Position numbers and translations under genes: made by a program. The notes under the pieces are model-generated. The model was not told where the DNA came from. It worked only from the letters and a program-made list of their open reading frames with translations, and did no database searches. Positions 54,797-63,407 of a stretch of 64,000 nt of DNA are shown here, piece after piece (the stretch's first letter is position 1; each line of letters begins with the position of its first letter). The DNA comes from Marinobacter mobilis (GTDB taxonomy: Bacteria; Pseudomonadota; Gammaproteobacteria; Pseudomonadales; Oleiphilaceae): positions 151,915 to 215,914 of the forward strand of contig NZ_FNNE01000010.1 in NCBI RefSeq assembly GCF_900106945.1, in the 5' to 3' direction.

Positions 54797-54979
54797 TCCC
54801 CGGGCGGCATGTGCATGACCACAGCGGTTTCCTCCCCTGTAAGCGGCTGTAACGGTTTGCAAGGTTTGGCGTCCGGGGCTTCCCTCTGGCGTCAGGCTGG
54901 TGATATTTTGACCACTCCTGCGTTAGCCATCGCAACAGGCGGCTACCGTGTCCCCTAGTGTCAAACCGGGTCAGCCATC

Positions 54980-55183
54980 GTGGATATTTCATCACTTGCC
55001 AGTTTCAGCACCCAGCTCAACCAGGCCGACGTTCAGCAACAGGCCCAGCTCAGTGTCTTGAAAACGGCCCAGGACATGGCGGCAGCGGGCGCTCTGCAAC
55101 TGCTCGACGCCATCCCCTCGCCACAGCCGTCGGTCAGCAGCGGCGACGCCCGCATCGGCAGCGTTATTGATGTCCGGGTCTGA
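54980..55183 (+). CDS. YjfB-like small protein (putative motility protein)
   Basis: A 67-residue protein, DISSLASFSTQLNQADVQQQAQLSVLKTAQDMAAAGALQLLDAI, typical of the YjfB family, a short helical protein found with motility genes. It starts with GTG and has only a weak ribosome binding site. No motility genes are near, so its role is uncertain. Confidence 0.65.
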   Translation: MDISSLASFSTQLNQADVQQQAQLSVLKTAQDMAAAGALQLLDAIPSPQPSVSSGDARIGSVIDVRV

Positions 55184-55189
55184 ACACCC

Positions 55190-57670
55190 TCAACGCCCCT
55201 GTTTTTTGGTGCCCTGCCGCGCTTCTGCGGTAAAGGGATCCTCCGGCCATGGATGCTTGGGGTAGCGCCCCCGCATGTCCTTGCGCACCTCCACATAGCC
55301 ATTACGCCAGAAACTCGAGAGGTCGCTGGTCACCGCCAGTGGGCGCTGGGCCGGCGACAGCAGGTGGATCACCACCGGCACCTGGCCGTTGGCAACCCTT
55401 GGCGTCTCGGTCCAGCCGAACAGCGCCTGTAACTTGGCGGCCAGCACCGGTCCCTGCTCTGCGGTGTAATCAAGACGCACTGACTGGCCGGTAGGAATCG
55501 TCAGCGTTGCCGGCGCCAGCTCCGCCAGCCGGGTTTGCAGACGGTAGTCCAGGACGCTGCTCAAAGCCGTCGCCAGGTCGACCTTTTGCAATTCCGCCCA
55601 GCGGCTCGCCGATGTCAGAAACGGCCCCAACCATTGCTCCAGTTCTGCCAACAGGGTGTCGTCATCCACCGCCGGCCATTGTTCCGGCCATAGCCTGTGC
55701 ACTAGCGCCAGCCGGGCGCGCAGCTGACGGGATTCCTCACTCCACGGCAGACTCTGCAAACCTTTCTGGCGCACCGCAGCCAGCAGCCCGGCGAGCACCT
55801 GAGCGGCATCAGGGCTGGGCAACGTGGTTTCTTCAAGCACAAGCTGACCCAACCGTTTCTGCCGCCGAACCACCACCCGGCCACGCTGGTCGTCCCAGAG
55901 GCACTCGTCGTGGCTGACAATATGGACCGCCAGGTCCTGTTCCAGCCGATCAGGGTTCACCACCGCCGCCAGATAGATTCGCGACTCCCGTGCCTGCCCG
56001 TCCAGATCGACCGCCACCAGCCAGGACTCCCGTGCCAGACGGTCCTCCTCCGCCAGTACGGCACCACGGCCATTACTGAGCTGGTAACGAGGTGCCTGGC
56101 CAGAGCGCTTGCGGGCGATACGATCCGGGTAGGCCTGGGCCAGCAGACGACCGGCATCCTCACTGCCCGGAATCACGGTATCGTCCACCGTGGCCAGCCG
56201 CTGTACGGATCGTTGCAGGGCCTGCAGGCGCTGGCGGTCCACTCTCGGGTCGCGGGTTTCACCCCGCAGCAGCTGCCAGCGCAGGTGGAGATCGGCGCCG
56301 GCACGGGGACCGAGCAGGTCCCGTTCCTCCAGCAGGGCGGCCAGTTCGGCGGCGAGCCTGGCGAGCCCCCATGTCCGTCCCCGCAGCACCATGTGAGCCA
56401 GACGGGGGTGAATACCCAGTTGCCGGGCGGCCTTGCCATGATCACTGATGCTGCCATCGTCGTTGAGCAGGTCAAGCCACTGCAACAGGTCGGTGGCCTG
56501 CTGCCAGTGAGCAACCGGGGGCGGGTCAATCCACTCCAGGTCGTCGGGCTTGCGGGCGCCCCACTGGGCCAGCTCCAGCACCAGCGGTGCCAGGTCGGCC
56601 TGTACAATGTCCGGGGCGGTGAAGTCGGCCAGGCCAAACTGCTCCGATTCACTCCACAACCGGTAGCATACGCCCGGCTCTACCCGTCCGGCCCGTCCCC
56701 GCCGCTGTTCAGCGGAGGCCTTGGACAGGCGGCCAGTCACCAGACGAGTCATACCGCTGTTGGGGTCAAACACCGCCCGGCGTTGCTGCCCGCTGTCCAC
56801 CACCACCCGGATGCCTTCGATGGTCAGGCTGGTTTCGGCAATGGCGGTAGCTAGCACCACCTTGCGCTCGCCGTCCGCGGCCGGGGCTATGGCCTGATCC
56901 TGTTCGTCGTTGCGCAGGTTGCCATACAGCGGTGCCAACCGAACCCCCGCCGGCAGGGTACCCCGAAGTGCCGATTCGACCCGGCGGATTTCACCAGCGC
57001 CCGGCAGGAACACCAGCAGGGAACCGTCCTGCTCAGCGATGGCTTCGTGGATAACCGCAACCACCTGATCCAGCAAACGCGCATCCCGGGACAATGGCCG
57101 GTAGAAGGTCTCTACCGGAAAGGAGCGCCCCTCACTGGTCAGCACCGGTACGTCACCGAGTAGCCGGGCGATGGGGGCGGTATCGAGCGTCGCAGACATC
57201 ACCACCAGACGCAGGTCTTCCCGCAGCGCCTGCTGGCTCTCCCGAACCAGGGCGAGGCCCAGGTCACCCTGCAGCGAGCGTTCGTGAAACTCGTCGAACA
57301 GCACCGCAGCGTACCCGGTGAGTTCCGGGTCGTCCTGGATCAAGCGGGTAAGAATGCCTTCGGTGACCACTTCGATCTGGGTGCGGGCGCTGACTTTGGT
57401 ATCCAGGCGGGTACGATAGCCCACGGTTTGCCCCGCGCGCTCACCGAGTTGGCTGGCCATGTAGCGGGCGGCGGAACGGGCGGCGAGGCGGCGGGGTTCG
57501 AGCATAAGAATCTTGCGCTGACGGCGCCAGCTTGCGTCGAGTAAGGCCAGCGGTACGCGGGTGGTTTTTCCGGCGCCCGGTGGTGCCTGCAACAGCACCG
57601 TGGTTGTGGATTTGAGGGTTTGTTGCAGGTCAGGGAGGAGAGGGTCGATGGGTAGCATGGTGTTTTTCAT
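55190..57670 (-). CDS. hrpB: ATP-dependent RNA helicase HrpB
   Basis: An 826-residue DEAH-type helicase. Walker A is GAGKTTRVPLALL (from residue 32), motif II DEFHERS, and motif VI RRGRAGRVEPGVCYRLW. The HrpB C-terminal domain follows, with the end WPEDPFTAEARQGTKKQG. HrpB has no firmly established role. It is convergent with the small YjfB-like gene and 57 nt from the MFS gene upstream. Confidence 0.92.
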   Translation of the reverse strand: MKNTMLPIDPLLPDLQQTLKSTTTVLLQAPPGAGKTTRVPLALLDASWRRQRKILMLEPRRLAARSAARYMASQLGERAGQTVGYRTRLDTKVSARTQIEVVTEGILTRLIQDDPELTGYAAVLFDEFHERSLQGDLGLALVRESQQALREDLRLVVMSATLDTAPIARLLGDVPVLTSEGRSFPVETFYRPLSRDARLLDQVVAVIHEAIAEQDGSLLVFLPGAGEIRRVESALRGTLPAGVRLAPLYGNLRNDEQDQAIAPAADGERKVVLATAIAETSLTIEGIRVVVDSGQQRRAVFDPNSGMTRLVTGRLSKASAEQRRGRAGRVEPGVCYRLWSESEQFGLADFTAPDIVQADLAPLVLELAQWGARKPDDLEWIDPPPVAHWQQATDLLQWLDLLNDDGSISDHGKAARQLGIHPRLAHMVLRGRTWGLARLAAELAALLEERDLLGPRAGADLHLRWQLLRGETRDPRVDRQRLQALQRSVQRLATVDDTVIPGSEDAGRLLAQAYPDRIARKRSGQAPRYQLSNGRGAVLAEEDRLARESWLVAVDLDGQARESRIYLAAVVNPDRLEQDLAVHIVSHDECLWDDQRGRVVVRRQKRLGQLVLEETTLPSPDAAQVLAGLLAAVRQKGLQSLPWSEESRQLRARLALVHRLWPEQWPAVDDDTLLAELEQWLGPFLTSASRWAELQKVDLATALSSVLDYRLQTRLAELAPATLTIPTGQSVRLDYTAEQGPVLAAKLQALFGWTETPRVANGQVPVVIHLLSPAQRPLAVTSDLSSFWRNGYVEVRKDMRGRYPKHPWPEDPFTAEARQGTKKQGR

Positions 57671-57727
57671 CGGTCTCGACCAGGAGTTTTGGTAGGGGAG
57701 CGCGAGCGGGGGCTGCTTATCGGGTCG

Positions 57728-58939
57728 CTACCGGGACTGGCGATGCCAGACTTCCGGTTTGGGGACCAGAAAGACAAACAGCAGTCCCCAGGCCAGGGCA
57801 GCGACACCGATCCAGAACGCGCTTTCGAGGGTGCCACCCATGCCCAGCCACTGCTTTGCCAGCCACGGACCGGCCATCTGAGCGAAGCCGTACAGGGCCA
57901 CCAGCGCAGCAGACAAACGGGGCCCCTGATGAGGATGGAGTGCGCGGCCAATACGCTGAGTCAGCAATACCGCACCCAGGAAGGTGCTGCCGATCAGCAC
58001 ACCACACAGCACAATGCCAGTGGCCCCTGGCAGCAACACCGCTGCCAGAACGCCAAGCAGCTGTATCACGAAGTTCGCGATAATTGCCAGGTGATCACCA
58101 ATTTTGGCACCTAAATTATTCCAGATCCATGCAGATGGCAGGGTAACAAGGGCCACAATCAGCCAGGAGCCATCAATCAACCAGTGACCTTCGGGCAACT
58201 GCAGTTTTGCCAGCAACGGCAGAAAGGTCATCGGCAGGATATAGCCCAGGCCCGCGCCGGCATAGGCGAGGAACAACGGCAGACTGGCCCGGTCCAGCAG
58301 CTTGCCCGGCTTGCTGGTGGGTTGCTCTGGCTGTTCGGCGCGCACCGGGACATCCAGTGCCAGCAACCGGGCCGTTCCCCACCAGGCCAGCGGGATCGAC
58401 AGCACCGCCGCCGGCCACCAGCGGTCGGCACCAGACAGCCAGTCTGCGGCCAGTGTCACCAGCGCGCTGGATACCAGCAGCCCGACACCGACGCCCAGGT
58501 ACACCAGGCCGCTCTTGGCAGCACGGTTGCGTGACACCAGCCATTCGAGGATCAACGCCGGGGCCTGGACAAACACCACACCATTAGCCACGCCGTTGAT
58601 CCAGCGCGATACCGAGATCAGCGTCACGGTGTCCAGCTGGGTCTGGGCCAGGCTGGTGAGGATATGCACCGCCATGAAGACCGGCAGCAACACGCGGATT
58701 TGGTCAATGCGGTGCCAGCGAATGGCCACCATGGCACCCATCAGGTAGCCGAGATAGTTCCAGGTGGCCACGGCGGCGCCCCCGGCAGCATCAATCTGGC
58801 CATCAGCCACCAGATAAGGCAACAGCGGGGTGTAGATGAAACGGCCGAGACCATGAACAACCAGCAGCAGGATGGCACCTGCGGCCAGTACCGAAAACAG
58901 TTCCCGGGGCGACGTGCAGTGTTGCTGATTCAAAGGCAT
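57728..58939 (-). CDS. YbfB/YjiJ-family MFS transporter
   Basis: Twelve predicted helices in 403 residues. The N-terminal pattern GLGRFIYTPLLPYLVADGQI and AATWNYLGYLMGAM is typical of the YbfB/YjiJ branch of the major facilitator family. The substrate is unknown. The start (MPLNQQ) is selected over a longer in-frame ATG because it precedes the first helix. It is a single gene, 106 nt after the SCO gene's stop but on the same strand. Confidence 0.82.
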   Translation of the reverse strand: MPLNQQHCTSPRELFSVLAAGAILLLVVHGLGRFIYTPLLPYLVADGQIDAAGGAAVATWNYLGYLMGAMVAIRWHRIDQIRVLLPVFMAVHILTSLAQTQLDTVTLISVSRWINGVANGVVFVQAPALILEWLVSRNRAAKSGLVYLGVGVGLLVSSALVTLAADWLSGADRWWPAAVLSIPLAWWGTARLLALDVPVRAEQPEQPTSKPGKLLDRASLPLFLAYAGAGLGYILPMTFLPLLAKLQLPEGHWLIDGSWLIVALVTLPSAWIWNNLGAKIGDHLAIIANFVIQLLGVLAAVLLPGATGIVLCGVLIGSTFLGAVLLTQRIGRALHPHQGPRLSAALVALYGFAQMAGPWLAKQWLGMGGTLESAFWIGVAALAWGLLFVFLVPKPEVWHRQSR

Positions 58940-59045
58940 GGTGGTTGGGCCAGGCAAATTGGGGGCACAGTCTACGGTGTCGCCGGCGACTTGCAAAGAC
59001 GACTTTCCGGGAAACTCAGGCGTCTAAAACGCTCTCTGGCGCTAC

Positions 59046-59708
59046 TCAGCGAGCCCGTTCCCGGTTCTCCCGGGCCCACTGGTAGATACGGCCATAGGCT
59101 TCGGCAACGGCCTGGGGGGTGTGCGGGGGCTGAATGACCGCCGCCAGTTCGCCATCCGGATTGATCAGTGCCAGGTGGGCACTATGGTCCACCAGCTGGA
59201 GATCTCCGTCCTGACGGTGAATGAACACTGCGTTCAGGTTCTTGGCCAGTGCTCTCAAGGTGTCCAGATCGCCGGTCAGGCCCTGAAAACCCTCGCCGAA
59301 GAAGGTCAGGTATTCCCTGAGCCGCTCGGGGCTGTCGCGCTCGGGATCGGCGGAGATCAGCAGATAACTTGGCTGGGGCAGCTCCGCAGGGATCAGTGCG
59401 CTGGCCCGGCGCAGATTGGACAGCGTCGCCGGACACACATCCGGGCAGAAGGTGTAGCCCACGAAAGCAAACGTCCAGTGACCTTTCAGCGCTTCCTGAG
59501 TGGTTACCTCACCCTGCTCGTTCAGCAGCTCGAACTCTGCGATGGGGCGGCCCCGGTCGTAGACAAAGGCGTTGAACTCACTGAGTTCCGGGGCCGGCAG
59601 GGGCTCCTGGCCATCGGCCTTGAACACCTGTCGGGCCACGACCAGGGCAAACACCAGCACCACGGCCAAAAGCAGGATGGCAACGGTATTACGAACGGAT
59701 CGGGCCAT
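59046..59708 (-). CDS. SCO1/SenC copper chaperone for cytochrome oxidase
   Basis: A single N-terminal membrane helix (about residues 8-27) anchors a periplasmic thioredoxin-like domain. CPDVC (Cys 88 and Cys 92) and a distant His in LVDHSAH bind copper. SCO proteins deliver copper to the CuA centre of subunit II. It is the last gene of the oxidase assembly operon, about 33 nt after cyoE. Confidence 0.92.
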   Translation of the reverse strand: MARSVRNTVAILLLAVVLVFALVVARQVFKADGQEPLPAPELSEFNAFVYDRGRPIAEFELLNEQGEVTTQEALKGHWTFAFVGYTFCPDVCPATLSNLRRASALIPAELPQPSYLLISADPERDSPERLREYLTFFGEGFQGLTGDLDTLRALAKNLNAVFIHRQDGDLQLVDHSAHLALINPDGELAAVIQPPHTPQAVAEAYGRIYQWARENRERAR

Positions 59709-59741
59709 GGCTGGTAAGAATCTCCCTGAGAATGCGGTGGC

Positions 59742-60644
59742 TCAGAAACTCAGGTAGTGATCGACCAGCAACACCACGAACAGAGCCATCAGATAGCTGA
59801 TGGAATACTTGAAGGTGGCCAGAGCCACACGCCGGTCGTCTCCCCTGAGCAGTCGTACCGCATAGTGCAGGAAACGCAGTCCCAGTACCAGCGCTCCGGC
59901 CAGGTAGAGGTACCCGGACATACCGGTGACAAAGGGCAACAAGCTGACCGCCAGCAACATCAGGGTGTACAGCAGAATGTGCAATTCGGTGTAGCGGTTG
60001 CCGTGCGTCACCGGCAGCATCGGTATTCCGGCTTCGGCGTATTCTTCCTTGCGATGGATCGCCAGGGCCCAGAAATGGGGGGGCGTCCAGGCGAAGATGA
60101 TCAGCACCAGCAACAGCGCATGGCCGTCAACCTGGCCCGTCACCGAGGTCCAGCCCAGCAGCGGCGGCATCGCGCCGGCAAGGCCGCCAATGACGATGTT
60201 CTGCGGGGTTGCCCGCTTCAGGAACAGGGTGTAGACCCCGGCATAGCCCACCAGGGATGCCAGGGTCAGCCAGGCGGTGAGGGTGTTGACCTGCCACACC
60301 AGCACCAGCATGCCGCCAAGGGCCAGGCTGATGGCAAACAGCAGGGCGTCCACCGGAGCAATCCGGCCGGTTGCCACCGGACGTTTGCGGGTACGGGCCA
60401 TGATGGTGTCGATTTTCTGGTCGACCACATGGTTCACCACCGCCGCCGCACCGGCCAGCAGCGCTATGCCGAGGTTACCGAACAGGAGGACCCGCCAGCC
60501 CGGCAGATCGGGAACGGCCAGCAGCATGCCGATCACCGAGGTGAGGATCATCAACGCCACCACCCGGGGCTTGGTCAGTTCGAGGAAATCCCGCCAGCTG
60601 ACGTTCTCGGATTTGTAGGACAGGGCCTTGGCCTGTTGGCTCAT
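59742..60644 (-). CDS. cyoE: Protohaem IX farnesyltransferase (haem O synthase)
   Basis: About nine membrane helices and the two prenyltransferase Asp motifs: NHVVDQKIDTIMARTRKRPVATG (first) and the later FAWTPPHFWALAIHRKEEY region (second). It adds a farnesyl group to haem B, giving haem O for conversion to haem A. The start overlaps the COX15 stop (ATGA), so the two haem A enzymes are coupled. Confidence 0.94.
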   Translation of the reverse strand: MSQQAKALSYKSENVSWRDFLELTKPRVVALMILTSVIGMLLAVPDLPGWRVLLFGNLGIALLAGAAAVVNHVVDQKIDTIMARTRKRPVATGRIAPVDALLFAISLALGGMLVLVWQVNTLTAWLTLASLVGYAGVYTLFLKRATPQNIVIGGLAGAMPPLLGWTSVTGQVDGHALLLVLIIFAWTPPHFWALAIHRKEEYAEAGIPMLPVTHGNRYTELHILLYTLMLLAVSLLPFVTGMSGYLYLAGALVLGLRFLHYAVRLLRGDDRRVALATFKYSISYLMALFVVLLVDHYLSF

Positions 60645-61726
60645 GCAGCAACCTCCCGGTTGATCAGCGTGGAAGAGGATGAAAGGACATAGTGCCGGCA
60701 ATGATGCAGGCGCCAGATGAGGTGAATGATGGTCAGTAACAGGCCGGCGCCCATGGCGTTATGGGCAACGGCCACCGCCAGCGGCAGATGAAAGGCAACA
60801 TTCGCCAGACCAAGGGCGATCTGCGCCGCCAGCGCCGCAGCTACCAGAGCCGTGGCTCGCAGCAACAGGGGTGCCGACCTGGCCTGCCGCCACATCAGCG
60901 CCAGCAGCACGATCCAGTAGCCCAGCACCACCACGGCACCGACACGATGGCTGACATGGATCGCCACCCGCCCGGTGGCTTCCAGCTGACCGCCGAGATA
61001 GTTGGGGCCAACCTGTTGGGTAACGTCAAAGCCGTGCTGGAAATCCATCTCTGGCCACCATTCACCATGGCAGGTGGGCAGATCACTGCAGGCTACTGCT
61101 GCGTAGTTGGCTGCGGTCCAGGCACCCAGCGCGATCTGCATCACCACCAGGGCCAGTCCTCCAAACAACCAGGGCCTGAGCCCCGCCAGCTTGCGCTCCG
61201 ATGCATCGGCGACCGAAACCGGCCGGGTTCGCAAGCGCAGGGTCAACAAGGTAAGCAGGCTCAGCGTGGTGAATCCCCCGAGCAGGTGCAGAGCGACCAC
61301 CTGGGGCCAAAGCTTGAGGGTCACGGTCCACATGCCAAAGGCGGCCTGCAGCACGATAAATCCGGCAGTAAACAGCGGTAGCCTGACCGGTATGCCCGCC
61401 CGGCGGTGGCGGACCGCGGTCATGGCCAGGCCAAACACGATCAGCCCCAAAGTGCCCGCGGCGTAACGATGAATCATCTCCGGCCAGCCCTTGGCGGTGT
61501 CCACCGGCGCTTCCGGAAAACGGGCCTCGGCAATGGCGATCTGATCAGCGGATCCGGGTACGGTAAGAAAACCGTAGCAGCCGGGCCAGTCCGGACAGCC
61601 AAGGCCCGCGTGCACCAGCCGGGTCCAGGCCCCCAGCATAACCACCACCACCGCCAGCAGGGTGGCAATCAGGGCCCAGCGCCCCATGGTCTTGCGAATC
61701 GACGGAGAGTGAGCAGAAGCAGTCAT
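60641..61726 (-). CDS. ctaA: Haem A synthase (COX15/CtaA family)
   Basis: Eight helices and conserved histidines near VHAGLGCPDWPGCYG, HRYAAG, ALHLLGG, HVSHRVG and AHNAMG. The protein oxidises the methyl group of haem O to a formyl group. It is preceded by the SCO-like gene (4 nt) and followed, overlapping, by cyoE. A C-terminal extension carries the usual hydrophobic tail. Confidence 0.93.
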   Translation of the reverse strand: MTASAHSPSIRKTMGRWALIATLLAVVVVMLGAWTRLVHAGLGCPDWPGCYGFLTVPGSADQIAIAEARFPEAPVDTAKGWPEMIHRYAAGTLGLIVFGLAMTAVRHRRAGIPVRLPLFTAGFIVLQAAFGMWTVTLKLWPQVVALHLLGGFTTLSLLTLLTLRLRTRPVSVADASERKLAGLRPWLFGGLALVVMQIALGAWTAANYAAVACSDLPTCHGEWWPEMDFQHGFDVTQQVGPNYLGGQLEATGRVAIHVSHRVGAVVVLGYWIVLLALMWRQARSAPLLLRATALVAAALAAQIALGLANVAFHLPLAVAVAHNAMGAGLLLTIIHLIWRLHHCRHYVLSSSSTLINREVAA

Positions 61727-61730
61727 GGCA

Positions 61731-62375
61731 TTACCCCAGCTGGGACAACTTGAGCAAGCGTTTAATATCTTTCAGCATGTCCTCGCCACTGTTGTCCGGG
61801 GTGTACTGCATCATCACATGGCCCAGCGGATCCACCAGCAGGATTCGGGGCCCCGCCGCCGGATTGATCGCATCCGGCCAGACCGGGTCGCGGCCACCGC
61901 GACGAAGCATTTCCACGGCCTCATATTCAGCCCCCAGGCGTTGCTGCTGGGACAGCGTCAGCTCCGTCAGATAGGCCGCCCGGGCAACCCGGTTGGCGTC
62001 CTTGCCGAGCGCCACATTGACCTGACGAGACAGGTACAGCAACGATTCACATGTCTGTGCGCAGCCTTCGGCGGTGGTCAGCATCAACCATTGCCGGTTG
62101 GCAGTGGGCGCGGTGAAGCGATCCGCCAGACGCTTGCCATCAGTACCGATCAGGTTCAGCTGACTGACCGGCACCAGCGGTTGAACCAGGGAGCCATAGT
62201 TGACATGCCCCGCCGGATTGAGCCAGCCGGTGTAGTACATCACCGTGGCCAGTAGCATCGGCCCGAATCCGATGACAAACAGCAGCAAGGCGACCCGGCG
62301 GCCGCGGCGCACCCGTTCCGGGGAGAGGGGTTCGTTGTCGTTATCGGTCATGGAGTTAGCCATTGTCGTTGTCAT
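61731..62375 (-). CDS. SCO-like membrane-anchored thiol protein of the oxidase operon
   Basis: A single membrane helix (about residues 28-48) is followed by a periplasmic thioredoxin-like domain with CAQTC (Cys 105 and Cys 109), which has the CxxxC spacing of SCO. No clear metal-binding His follows. It occupies the position of the conserved hypothetical gene (PA0111 type) between SURF1 and COX15 in Pseudomonas. I place the start at MTTTMANS because AGGAG precedes it, which overlaps the SURF1 stop by 20 nt. Probable role: thiol or copper handling for oxidase assembly. Confidence 0.72.
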   Translation of the reverse strand: MTTTMANSMTDNDNEPLSPERVRRGRRVALLLFVIGFGPMLLATVMYYTGWLNPAGHVNYGSLVQPLVPVSQLNLIGTDGKRLADRFTAPTANRQWLMLTTAEGCAQTCESLLYLSRQVNVALGKDANRVARAAYLTELTLSQQQRLGAEYEAVEMLRRGGRDPVWPDAINPAAGPRILLVDPLGHVMMQYTPDNSGEDMLKDIKRLLKLSQLG

Positions 62376-63129
62376 TATCGGCTCCTGTCTTGCGGTAGCT
62401 GGCAATGATGGTCAGAACCAACAACGCCAGTGCGAGTGAAAACCATTGCACGGCATAGCCGTAGTGGGTCTGCGGGCCCATGCGATCCGGCTGCCAGTCA
62501 GCGCGGAAAGCGCCGGGCTGATCGCCGCCCGCCAGTCTGATCACCTTGCTGGCCACGGTGTCCGCCTCTGCGGCCACGGCTGACTGGTGCAGTGCCTGCA
62601 CCCGCCGCGGCCAACCCGGTGTTGGCCCGGCATCCGCCAGCACCGGCGGCACCGGGTAATCCGCCAAGCGGCCCTGGACAATCACTTCCGAGGCCGGCGT
62701 GGGAAACACCGGCAGGCGTTCACGACTTGCCGGTGCCCGTAACCAGCCCCGGTTGACCACCACAGAGGGACCTTCCGCCGGCTCGAACAGTGTCAGGATT
62801 TCATACCCCGCGACCCCATCCCGGGTCCGGTTATCCAGTAACCAGCTGCGCTCGCCATAGTGCCCGCTCAGGGCCACCGGTTGACCACTGGTCAACCCCA
62901 GGCTCACCAGCTCTGGCCAGGTCAGCTCCGTTGCCTGCAGCTGCCACTGCTGTAACAGCACCTCTTTTTCCCCCGCCCGCTGCAGCTGCCACAGACCCAG
63001 TGCCAGTAACAGCGGCAGCAAACAACCACTGAACATCATTAAACGGGGATTGAACCGCCAGCGGCGATGGCCAGGATCCTTCCCACCCGCCTTGTCGCAC
63101 TCTTTAGCAAACCCCATGGCGCTGCTCAT
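62356..63129 (-). CDS. SURF1-family cytochrome oxidase assembly protein
   Basis: The 257-residue protein has two membrane helices, one near the N terminus (residues 30-48) and one at the C terminus (near 230-248), enclosing a periplasmic domain with GYEILTLFEPAEGPSVVVNRGWL. SURF1 helps insert haem A into subunit I. A second in-frame Met (MGFAKE) could also be the start. It is divergent from the small DUF2909-like gene. Confidence 0.9.
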   Translation of the reverse strand: MSSAMGFAKECDKAGGKDPGHRRWRFNPRLMMFSGCLLPLLLALGLWQLQRAGEKEVLLQQWQLQATELTWPELVSLGLTSGQPVALSGHYGERSWLLDNRTRDGVAGYEILTLFEPAEGPSVVVNRGWLRAPASRERLPVFPTPASEVIVQGRLADYPVPPVLADAGPTPGWPRRVQALHQSAVAAEADTVASKVIRLAGGDQPGAFRADWQPDRMGPQTHYGYAVQWFSLALALLVLTIIASYRKTGADNDNDNG

Positions 63130-63189
63130 GCTCTGCTATAGTGAATCCAGTTGCGCCCAGAGGTGCCGTTCAACCAAGCGGGGTTTGTC

Positions 63190-63399
63190 ATGCTCAAAGT
63201 GGTCATTGTCCTGTTGTTGATTGCCGTCGTGATCAGCCTGTTTACCGGCCTGGTGTTTCTGATTCGGGATGGGGGCCGGACCAACAGGGTCGTCAACTCC
63301 CTGGCCGTCCGGGTCGGCCTCAGCCTTACCCTCCTTGTGTTGATTCTGGTGGCCCTGTGGCACGGCGACCTGTCAATGAACCCGACGCCGTACCACTGA
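63190..63399 (+). CDS. DUF2909-like twin-transmembrane protein
   Basis: A 69-residue protein with two helices (LKVVIVLLLIAVVISLFTGLVFLI and a second near residue 45-60). Such a small membrane protein is found in the oxidase region of Pseudomonas. It lies on the opposite strand to its neighbours and converges on subunit III, whose stop is 8 nt away. The role is unknown, but the context points to oxidase assembly. Confidence 0.7.
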   Translation: MLKVVIVLLLIAVVISLFTGLVFLIRDGGRTNRVVNSLAVRVGLSLTLLVLILVALWHGDLSMNPTPYH

Positions 63400-63407
63400 A
63401 CCCCGCC

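Noticed and set aside
61588..61604. CAGTCCGGACAG inside the haem A synthase gene
   Set aside because: The arms are fused without the 6-nt spacer and it lies in coding sequence, so it is not a copy of the 3HB dyad.
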